Both the position numbers and the translations under genes were made by a program. From an uncultured Verrucomicrobiota bacterium (GTDB lineage Bacteria > Verrucomicrobiota > Kiritimatiellia > CAIQIC01 > Lenti-01): a stretch of DNA of 64,000 nt. The stretch spans positions 1 through 64,000 of the forward strand of contig CALKWZ010000087.1 of NCBI GenBank assembly GCA_938003985.1, written 5' to 3'. Below the pieces are notes generated by a model, which saw nothing but the letters and a program-made list of their open reading frames with translations, was not told the origin of the DNA and made no database searches. Each line of letters opens with the position of its first letter. The first letter of the stretch is position 1. Positions 45,436 to 57,400 of this stretch are shown here, piece by piece.

Positions 45436-48400
45436 ATGAGCAGAATCGGCAGAACGGGCTTCGGGAGTCGGCGGCGCGCGTGGGGGCTGGCGTTGGCCTT
45501 GGCGGGCGGCTGGGCCGCGCCGGCCGGAGCCGCCAACTACAACGTGGCCTGGAAGGATTCCTCGACCAGCGGCTGGTGGTCGGACGGCGCCGAAAACCGC
45601 TGGTACCGGTTCGACGACGGCTGGGACGTGCGCCGGGAAGATTTGGCGACGGGCCAGTGGGATACGGGCGGCACCAAGAACTACAACAACATTTTCTTCG
45701 GCAACGGGGTCCAGGCCAGCATGACCGTCAACGCGCTGGGCGGGACGCAGCACTACGTCGCTTCGATCTGGTTCAGCAACAGCACCTCGCGCACCTTCGC
45801 GCAGGACGGCGGGGCGTTTTTGATGCTGTCGTCCGACGGCACGCCGAAGATCGAAGCGGCCAGCGGCTCCGGCACGGGCACCTACACGTTCAACGTGCCG
45901 ATCCAGCTGGCCAAGGCGGCGGAATTCAATCCGGTCGGCGGCAACCTGGTTTTCAACGCGGCGATCACCAACGGCGGCTATTGGATCAACGTGTACGGCA
46001 ACCTGCAGAAGACGCTGACGATCGGCGGCGTGCTGTCGGGCAGCGGCGGTCTGGCGAACAAACAGGACAACGTCGTCGTGCTGACGAACAACAACGCCTT
46101 CACGGGCGGCATCTGGGTCGAAAAGGGCACGGTGCAGCTGGCCAACCACACCAACGCCCTGGGCCTCGACGCCACCTTGAACGTGGGCACGAACGCGACG
46201 CTGGATTTCCAGGGTTCGGGCACGCTGTGGCCCAGCGCGATCAACCTGTACGGCACGGGCACCAACGCGACGATGGGCGCGCTGCGCAAAACCACCGCCG
46301 GCGCGCTGACGCTGCGCCGGGCCGCGGTGGCCCTCGGCGCCTCTTCGCGGATCGTGGTGACCGGCGGCGGCTTGACGCTCTACAGCAATATCGTCGCCGG
46401 GGCCAACACCCTCTACCTGACGAACACGGTCAACGTGACCATGTCCGGCGGCGAAATGACGGGCACGGCCACCGCGGGCGACGGCGCGCTGCGCAAGAGC
46501 GGCTCCGCGGATTTCGAACTCCGGCCGGGCGCGGGCCTGACGGGCTCGATTTTCCTCGACCAGGGCGCGATCCGCCAAAGCACCGGCAACGGCAGCGTGC
46601 TGCCCTCCGGCGGCCTGCTGGTCCTGTCGAACTCCACCACCTACCGGTCGGATTCCACGACGGCGCGGACCAACGCCAAGGCGGTGCGGATCGACGGCGA
46701 CGTCACGCTGGGCTACAGCGGCGGCGGGCGGCTCACGTTCTCCGGCGACGTCAATTTGAACGCCGGGCAGCGTTCGATTTCCGCCGCAAACGACGCCACC
46801 GTGTCCGGCGCGATCACCAACGGCGGCCTGACGAAGGCCGGTTCGGGCACCTTGGTCCTGCTGGGCGCGAACACCTACGCCTTGGGGACGCTGATCAGCG
46901 CGGGCGTGCTGCAGGTCGGCAGCAACGGCACCGCCGGTTCGATCTCCGGCAACGTCACCAACAACGCGGCGCTGGCGTTCTACCGGACGGACTCCCACAC
47001 CTTCGGCGGCGCCATCAGCGGCACCGGCGCGCTGACGAACCTCGCCGGCACGCTGACGCTGTCGGGCACGAGCACCTACAGCGGACCGACGACCGTGGCG
47101 GGCGGCACGCTGCTGGTCAGCGGGGCCATCGGCAGCTCGGCGGTCACGGTCGGCAGCGGCGCGACGCTGGCGGGCGCGGGCACGGTCGGCTCGATCGCCG
47201 GCATGAGCGGCGGCACGGTCAGCCCGGGCAACACGGCGGGCGTGGCCGGCACGCTGACGGTCGGCGGCGCCGCGGCGCTGGGCGGGGGAACCTACACGTG
47301 CGACGTCACGGGCACCGGCAGCACGGCTTGCGACTTGATTTCCGCTTCCGGCGCCATCGGCGCCGCTTCCGCGCTGACCATCAACCTGTCGGCCTCCGCG
47401 CCGGCCGGTTTCAGCGAATGCACGTCCTATTCCTGGACGATCATGAGCGGCAGCTCCGCCAGCGCGGCGAACATGTCCATCGGCACCAAGTGGGCCAGCA
47501 GCGGCACGTTCGCGGTCTCGGCCAGCGGCAACACGATCGTCGTGACCCATACGCCGGGCGCGCCGGGCAAGCCGACGGTGGCGGCGTCGGACGGCACCGC
47601 GACGGCGCACGTGGCGCTGAGCTGGGACGACGTGTCGTGCGAGACGGGCTACGTGATCCGGCGCAACACGGTGGACACCTACGCCAGCGCCACGGCGATC
47701 TACACGAACGCCGCGAACGCGACGACCTACAACGACGCGGCGGCCGATCCGGGCCAGCTCTACTACTACTGGGTGACGGCCACGAACGCCGGGGGCAGCA
47801 CCGCCAGCGATTCGAATCCCGGCTACCGGCGTCTGGCCGCGCCGGGCAACCTGGCGGCCACGGACGGCGCTTCGACCGCCAACGTGACGGTGACCTGGGA
47901 CGCCGTGACCGGCGCCAGCACCTATCACCTCTACCGGGACACGGATTCGACGCCGGCGGGCGCAACGGCGCTGGGTCCGCAGAGCAGCGGCTATGCCGAC
48001 GCGGCGGCGACGCCGGGCCAGCTCTACTATTACTGGGTGGTCGCCTCGAACTCCACCAGCAGCAGCACCGGCGACTGGAGCGTCGCCGACTCCGGCTACC
48101 GCAAGCTGACGGCGCCGGCCAACGTGGCGGCGACGGAAAACCTGTCCGACAAGGTGACCGTGACCTGGGACGACGTGACCGGCGAAACGGGCTTCGGCAT
48201 CTGGCGGCACACGGCGGACGTCTCCGGCTCGGCCGCCTGCATCGGCAGCGTCGTGGCCGACGTGCTGACCTACGACGACACGACGGCGGCCGCGGGCCAG
48301 ACCTACTACTACTGGGTGCGGGCCACGAACAGCACCAGCGCGAGCCTGAGCGATTTCAGCGCGTCGGACACGGGCCTGAAGACCCTCAGCGAGCCGACGA

Positions 48401-51400
48401 CGGCGGCGTCGGCCATCGTCTTCGGCGATCTGGGCACGGTTTCCTACACGGTGAGCTGGACCCGGGGCAACGGCGATTCCGTCCTGGTGGTGGCGCGGCA
48501 AGGCGCGGCGCCCGCCGATCCGACCGACAGCGTCGTCTACGCGGCGGACGCGACCCTGGGCCTGGGCGACGTCACCGCGGCCGGCAGCTACGTGGTCTAC
48601 AAGGGCACGGGCACGAACGTGACGGTGTCCGGGCTCTCCGCCGGCACGGAATACACCTTCGCGGTCTACGAGTTCAACGGCGTCGCCACGCCCAACTACC
48701 GCACGAGCGACGAGCCGACGGCGAGCCGCACCACGCTGGTGGCGGAACCGACGACGCAGGCCTCGGCCATTGCCGTCGGCACGGTCAACGAAGTCTCGCT
48801 GGCGAGCATTTCCTGGACGGACGGCAACGGCGCCAGCCGGCTGGTGGTCGTGAAAGCGGGGAGCGCGGTGGACGCCTTCCCGGCGGACGGCGCGAGCTAT
48901 ACGGCCAACGCCGCGTTCGGTTCCGGTTCCCAGATCGGGACGGGCAACTACGTGGTGCACGCGGGCAGCGGACCGCTGGCCACGCTGAGCGGCCTGACCC
49001 GCGACGTGGTCTATCATTTCCGCGCGTTCGAATTCAACGGCAGCGGCGGCTCCGAAAACTACCTGACCAACGCGGCCGCCGGCAACCCGACCAACCAAGC
49101 CACGCTGGCCGTCCCGCCGAGCTCCAATCCCACCGACTTGACCATTGCCCCCATCGGCACCAACGGATTCACGGTCACCTGGACCAAGGGCACGACCGGC
49201 ACGAACACGCTGATCGTGATCCGCGCGGGCGGCAATCCCGTCGATCCGACGGACCTGAACAGCTACGCCGCCGATCCGGTTTTCGGCAGCGGCGCGAATC
49301 TGGGTTCGGGCAGCTACGTGGTCTACGGCGGCACCGGCAGCAGCGTGGCGGTGACGAATCTGGCTCCGGGCACCTCCTACACCGTGGAAGCCACGTCCTT
49401 CAACGGCAGCGGCGGCTCGGAAAACTACCGGGCCACGCCGACGTCCGCGACCGGGTCCACGCTGATGCCGGAACCGACCCAGGCCAGCGCCCTCGCGTTC
49501 GGCACGCTGGGCGCCACCAGCTACGCCGTGTCGTACACGGCCGGCAGCGGCCTCAGCCGCCTCGTGGTGGCCAAGCAAGGCGGCGCGGTGGACTGGACGC
49601 CGACGGACGGCACGGCCTATGCCGGCGAAAACAACGCGTTCGGCTCGGGCACCGAGCTCTCCGCCGGCAACTTCCTCGTCCATCGCGGCACGAGCCCGTT
49701 CACGCTCTCGGGCCTGACGGCGGCGACGGACTATCATCTCCGCATCTTCGAATACCAGGGCACGAACGCGACGCTGAACTACAACGTGTCCGCGGCGACC
49801 GGCAACCCGAGCAACCGCTATGCGCTGTCGACCGAGCCGACGGTGCACGGCACGCTCTCCGCCACGGCGCTCTCCGATACCGAAATCAAGCTGGATTGGA
49901 CGGACGCGACGGGCGAAAGCGGCTACGTGATCGTCCGGCAGGCGGCGGATGCCGGCTGGACGGCGCCGGCGGACGGCACGGCCTACACCGCCGGCAATGC
50001 GCTGGGCGCCGGCACCGTGGTCTATGCGGGCACGACGGCGGGCGCCGGCTCTTATACCAACGCTTCGCTGTCGGCCGACACGACCTACTACTACCGGATT
50101 TATCCCTACGCCTACGACGGCACGGCGGCCCATGCCACCCACAACTACTACGTGGGCGGCACGCCGGGCAGCGCCAACGCCGCGACCGGCAAATCCGAGC
50201 CGGGCACCAGCTCGTCCGTCGTCGGCTTCCTGCCGGCGAGCGGCACGACGGCGACGATTTCGTGGACGAACACGGGCACGGCCGACGGCACGATCATCCT
50301 GGTCAAGTCCGGCTCGGCGGTCAGTTCGAATCCGAGCGACTGGACCGGCTACGCGGCCGATCTCGCGTTCGGCAGCGGCGCCGAAATCGGCACGGGCAAC
50401 TTCGTCGTGGTGGCGGGCGCCGGCAAGCACGGCAGCGCCACGATCACGGGGCTCAGCGCCGGCACGACCTACCACGTCGCGGTGTATCCATACAACGGGA
50501 CCGGATCGTTCCTGAACTACCGCACGACGTCGCCGGGCACCGCCAGCGTGCTCATCCTGCCCGATCCTTCCGCAGCGACGGCCACGGCCGACGGCAAGAC
50601 GCTGATCGACCTGGCCTGGACGAAGCACGCGTCCTACGACGTGATGATCGTGCACAAGTCCGGCAGCGCATCCACGGCGCCGACGCAGGGCCAGGCCTAC
50701 TCCGCGGGCGACGCCTGCGGCGGCGGCACGGTGATCTACAAGGGGTCCGGCGCCGCGCTCGAGCACGTCGTGGCCTCGGGCACGACTCATCACTACGCCT
50801 TCTATTCCTACAGCGGGAACTCTTACTCCGCCGGGCTGACGGACTCCGAAGCGACCTCTTCCTTCGTCTCGGGCGAAGTCGTGGAAACCTTCTCCTATAC
50901 GAACGGCACGGCGCTGACGGGGCTGGCCGGCGAAACCGGCTGGGGCGGCGGCTGGTACGGCGACGTCGGCGAATTCACGAATTCCGCCGGCAGTTTCGCG
51001 ACGCAAACGAACTATCCGGCGCCGTCCGGCAACAAGATCCGGACGACGCCGCCGAACGACACGTCGCGCGCCGCGTTCCGGCCGCTGGGGCAGGAGTACA
51101 AGAGCGGCCGCATCTACTTCGGCTACGTCCTCAACTACCAGTACGAAGGCGCGAACAAGTATGCCGGCTTGTCCCTGTTCTGGACCAACAGCTCGGAGAA
51201 GCTGTTCATCGGCGAAATCTACGGCCAGGACCAGCAGTTGGGCATCGACAACACCGGCTCGGCCTACACGCTGACCAAGGGCCCGGGCAACGACTACGTC
51301 GTCGTGGGCTACTACGATTGGGCCGCCGGCGAGGCCAAGGCCAAGGCCTACCAGATCGGCGTGCAGGCGGTGCCGACGGACGAGCCGTCGTCGTGGGACG

Positions 51401-54400
51401 TGACGGTTTCGAAGGCCAGCAACTCGGTGGGCACGGTGAACGCGATCCGCCTCGCGGCGGGCGCGGGCGCGGGCGCGGGCACGCCGGGCGACGTCTATTT
51501 CGACGAAGTGCGCATCGCCACGAACTGGGCGGGCATCGTCCTCGTGGCGCCGACGAAGCCGGCATGGCCGACGAACCAGGCGGCGACCGCCGACGGCAGC
51601 GAAATGGCGCGGCTGGCCTGGACGAAGAACGGCGCGGGCAACGACGTGATGGTCGTGCACAAGACCGGCCCCATCACGACGGAACCCACCGACGGCACGG
51701 GCTATTCCGCCGGCAACACTATCGACGGCGGCACGGTGATCTACAAGGGTTCCGCGACGGCGCTGGAGCACGTGGTGAACCCGGGCACCACCAATTTCTA
51801 CAAGTTCTATTCGGTCAACGCCGCCAACTACTATTCGACCGGCGTGGTGGCCGCCGCGACCAACGCGGCCTACGGCGGCTACGAGAAGGTCAATCCGTTC
51901 AGCTACACCAACGGCATCGCGCTGGGCTCCACGACGATGGGCGGCCAGGGCTTCGGCGCCAACTTCTGGTCGGTGGACAGCGGCACGTGGACGGTGCAGA
52001 CCAACTATCCGGTGGCCGTCGTGGACGACGTGCCCCGGTTCATGGACATGGACGGCTATCCGGACATGCAGGGCAACCGGGTCTATGCCTCCATCACGTC
52101 CGACGGCGGCGTGGCCAAGGCCCAGCGGTCGCTGGCGAGCACGATCAGCACCGGCAAATTCTACGTGGCCTACATGCTGGCCTACCAGTTCCGCGGCGCG
52201 AACAAGTGGGCCGGCCTGAGCCTGCTGAACGCCGGCGGCACCGAAAAGGCGTTTCTCGGCAAGGGCGCCGGCGCCAACTACAGCACGCTGGGCATCGGCG
52301 ACGGCGCAACCACCTACTGGTCCGCCTACGACCTGGGCCAGTACTATTCCTCCGACACCTACGGCAACACCGGCAACGTGTACCTGGTCGTCGGCAAATA
52401 CGATTTCGACACCGACGTGTTCCAGGCGAAGGCCTACCGGATCGTGGACGGCTACACGTTCCCCGAAACGGAACCGGCCACCTGGGACGTGAGCCAGACG
52501 ATGGCCGGCATCGACGCGATCGCGCGGATCCAGCTGAACGCCGGCGCCAGCGTCGGGGCGGGCTATCCCGGCAAGGTGTTCTACGACGAAATCCGCTACG
52601 GCACCGATTGGGCGCAGCTGATCGCGGTGACCTGTCCGACCTGGGCCGGCAGCAACACGCTGAATTCCGCCGCGTGGACGGCGGCGGGCGGCAGCTATCT
52701 CGGCGACACCGAAAACTTCCAGTTCCAGTCCTTCCCGGTCGGACTGGGCCAAAGCGGATCCATCGAGTTCGATTGGGCCCAAAACGCCGCGTTCGCCTCC
52801 GCCTATCCGATGGCGTGGTGGCAGAACGCGAACAACAACAGCTATTGGACGAACCAGGTGCAGATGACCGCGGCCGGGACGTTCACCAGCCGCTTCGCGG
52901 CCGCGGGCAGCGGTTGCGGGTCGGTCTACACGAACAATCCGGCCCTGACGGTGAGCAACCTGGTGGCGCCCTCGGGCGCCACGGCGACGCGCGACGGCAC
53001 GTACACCAACAGCCAGATCAACCTGGAGTGGGTCCGCGGCGTTTCGGGCACGGCGAAGGATACGCTCGTCGTGCGCCAGACGGCCGATGCCGGCTGGACG
53101 GCGCCGGTCAACGGCGCGACCTACAACCCCGGCGACTCGCTGGGCTCCGGCACGGTCGTCTACCGCGGCGCAGGCACGACGGCCAGCGATACGGGTCTCG
53201 CGCCGAGCACGACTTATTATTACCGGTTCTATTCCGAAAACTGGACCTACTATTCGGTTGCGTACGCCGCGGCCAGCGCCTCCACGGCGGCCGGCACGCA
53301 GGAAATCGCCATCGACGGCAGTTCGGCAGATTGGCGCGGCACGGCGTCGCCTGTGCTGAACAGTTCGGCGAGCTCCCTGCAGGAATATATCTGGACGGAC
53401 AAGCGCGGGGAACTCCGCGTGGACCACGCCGACCACCCGAACGCCGACGTCCAGGAATTCCGCATCTATGCGGACGCGGACTGGGTTTATTTCCTGGTCA
53501 AGATGACCAACATCACCGACGTCTCGAAGCCCTTCGTGGCCATCGGCGTGGACACGCGGACGAATTCCGCCAGCACCGCCATGAACTGGCTGGGCGACGA
53601 TTCCGGCACGTTCGTCGGCGACGGCTATTTCGAAGGCGGCGCGGCGCACTTCCCCGAATACCAGCTCAACGTCCACGCCGCCGGCGGCGGGGCGAAAATC
53701 GAACTGTACGCGCAGGGCGGCACCGCCTGGTATGCGCCGGCGACGGGCGGCAACACGAACGTGGCGATCAGCGCCGCCAACGACGTCGTCGAGCTGAAAG
53801 TGGCCCGCGCCGACCTCAACCTGGCCGGCACGAAGACGGCGCGCTTCACCGTGGCGGCGTTCCTCAACACCGGCGTCTGGAACAACGACGGCGACGGCAC
53901 GACCCACATCGCGGACAACACGGCGGCGGCCGTGGATACCCTTTCCATTCCGCCGTGGGGCACGGCCGACAACGCGGCGAATCTGTCCGCCTGGCTCGAG
54001 GACGTCAGCGACGCGGACGTCGATTTCTGGATGGACGTGCAGTTCGCGGCGGGAGGCTTGACCGACAACGCCAAGCCGGCGGCGCCCGTGCTGACCGCGC
54101 CGACGAACACGGCGGCGGTGACGGCCAGCCCGACCCTGGGCTGGCAGGTGCCGGCCGATGCGGACGGCAAGGTCACCGGCTACCTGCTGGAAATCAGCAC
54201 GAACGAGCAGTTCAACGGCGTGGCGGGCACGGAAAACGGACCGGTGGATCTGCGGGTGAACCTGTACGCGACGACGACCAACTACACGTTCACGACTTCG
54301 GCGACGCAGTACTGGTGGCGGGTGCGGGCGCGCGACACGGCCGGCGAGCTGTCGGCGGCGACGACGCGGTCCTTCCGGGTGGTGGGCAAGCTGGACACCG

Positions 54401-57400
54401 AAGGGCCGCAGCCGACCTTGATGTACATCGGCACGAACGTGGCGGGCTATCTGGCCGGCGACTACGACGCGTTCATCGCCCAGTACGGCCCCATCCAGAG
54501 CGTGCTGGACCGCGAAATCCGCGACACGAACAACGTCTTCGGCTTCGTGATCCGCTGGACGGACGCCAGCGGCGTCTACGCGACCAACAAGATGCGCGCC
54601 ACCGACAGCCCGCCCAACGGCGCGGGCGGCTTCGCCTACAACATCGTGGATACCGACGGACGCGTTTCGCCCAACTGGGATCTGGTCGAGATCGATTCCG
54701 TCGGCGGCACCACCAACGACCTGTGGGGCGTGGACCGGCCGTTCTATGCCACGAACACGCTGGCCACCGGCAATGCGGACGCCGCGATGACCAACTACGT
54801 GATGGCGGCCTTCAACGTCACCAACTACGATCCGACCATCGAATACTACCTGACCGTCAGCGCGGAAGACACCTACAGCGACGGCGGCAGCTGGTGGGCC
54901 TACGGCTCGTGGCCCAGCTTCACCAATTCCGGCGCCGCGGCGCCGTACTACAGCGGCTGGTGCGAAGACGGGCCGAACACCGCGCGCAACATCACGACGA
55001 ACTTCCTGATCCAGATCCACGTGACGGACGACGACATCGTGCCGCCGGCGCCCAGCCAGGCGCTGGGCTGGGGCAACGACGCCGCGCTGGTCGTGTCCAA
55101 CGCGGCGGGCGCGCTGGACTACGTGAGCGGGACCGGACAGGACGTGCTCTACCAGATCACCGACGGCGCCCTGATCGGCGAACCGCTTTCGTTCAGCTTC
55201 AACGCCTACGACGCCTACTACACGGGCGTGGCCCTCGGCACCACCGAGACCTTCGTGGACGGCGGGCACGTGCTGACCAACACCGCGTTCGTGGCGGCCT
55301 ATTGGCAGACCAACTGGGCGAACTACAACGCCGGCATGAGCCTGGTGGCCGACACCACGGCCGCCGGCACGATGCTGACCTGGCACTGGCCCGCCATCAC
55401 CACGCAGGACGTCACCCGGCTGTGGGGTCCCGACGGTCTCTCCGGCCCGCTGGGCGTGACCAACCTCATCCAGCTCGACCTCTTCGACGTGGACAACGAC
55501 CGCGACGGCGACCAGGCCGGCGCCCGCCAGAACTTCGGCCGCATCCGCCTCGAGGACGACGATCCCGTCGATCCGACCGTCGTGCCGGAAACCCTGTCCG
55601 TGACCGGCACCGGCCTGGCCCGGGAGTACGTGCTGACCAACCTGGTGGAATGGACCTTCCCGAGCGGCGCGGACGACGGCACGCCTGCGCCGACGACGGT
55701 GGCCACCGACCTCCAGGCCAGCGACATCAGCCACGGTCCGGCCGGAGCCTTGTCGGGCACGACGAACGTGTTCATGCAGGCCCAGTTCTACAAGCCGGCC
55801 TCCAACCGGTGGCTGACGTTCACGCTGGAGGCGACGGGCGGCAAGACGTTCAAGGCCACCAGCATCAGCTTCGACAGCCGCGTCAGCTCCCTGAACGGTC
55901 CGGATCTCGTCGAGCTGTACGGCACGATGCCCGGCGGTTCCGAGACGCTCTGGGCCTCGAACGCCATCGATCTGTCGGATTCCGAGAATCCGATCGGCAC
56001 GAACTGGAATTCCTATTCGACGTCCTTGGCGATGCCGCATGCCACGAACAGCGCCGTGACCTTCCGGTTGCAGGCCCGCGTGGCCGACACGAACCACCTG
56101 GTGGCGGACGCCAACGCCAACTGGTACGTCGACAACCTGACCGTGTCGGGCTACGTCCTCGGCCCGGCCGGCGGCGCGCAGATCACGGACCACGACCTGG
56201 CCTACGGCACGGCGACGTTCAGCCTGCAGGCGGCCGACGTCTACAGCGGCATCGACGGCACGATCGGGGCGACGGGCCGCGCGCCGCGCGTGGATTTCTG
56301 GAACGAATCCCAGGCCGTCGTGCCCATCACCAACGCCTTCGTGACGAACGGCTGGGCGGCCACGACCAACGCGACGTTGACCTTGTCGGGCGCGGCCCCC
56401 GCGGCGGCGGACCGCAAGCAGATCTCGCTCGGCGGCAGCGCCTCGCTGACCTACTACGCGCGCTTCACGGCGACCGACGCCGACGTGGACCGCGACGGCG
56501 ACTGGCGGTCGGTGGCCTTTACGACCACGAACACGGTCTACGACGAAGACACCAGCCGGCCGGCGCGCGGCTACCTCTTCGGCGGGCCGCTGGGCGTCAC
56601 CGTGGATGGCGCGCTGACCCGGGCCGTCGGCTCCGGCAACAACCGCGAGTACCGCATCAACGACGAGCAGCTGCAGACGGCCTCGGCCACGTCCATCGCC
56701 GTGAAGGTCAATCTCTACGACTACAGCGGCTGGACGGTGCCGACCCTGGGCTTCTCCAATTCCGTCGCCGGCGCCATGTCCACCAACGGCTGGCTCACGT
56801 CCGTCCACACGGACGACGTCAACACGACCAACCTGCCGGACGCGGCGATGGAATGGCGCCTGTCCCAGGCGCAGGCCAACACGCTCTTCGGGTCCTACGA
56901 AAGCGTCACCAACGAATTCCGCGTCGTGTCCGTCTGGGACAAGGACGACGACCGGCTGGATGCCGGGGACAGCAACGTCGACAACCTCGAACTCAGCGGC
57001 GCCCGCCTCGGCTACGTGACGTTCCTGGACAACGACGTGGGCCAGGCGAACGTGCAGAGCAACTGGAGCGCCTCGCGCGGCGAATGGCGCGTGCCGCAGG
57101 TCTTCCTGGGCCTGCCGGGCGACGCGGCCCGCAGCAACCTCTACCTGAGCGGCCTGCCGGCGGACACGAACAGCAGCACCGTGCTGTCCGACCTGACCAA
57201 CCGCGTCTACGACAGCCAGCTGGCCAAGGTTTCGGCGGCGGCGCCGCTGAGCGTGGTGCTGCCGGCCTTCGATACGGGCGGCGGCGGCGGCGGCCGCACC
57301 ATCAAGGGCGTGCAGCGCGGCACGGCCCTGACGCAGGTATCCGTCAACGGCGGCTACCATATCACCAACTCGTCGATCTCCATCGGTTCCGTCGCGGCGA

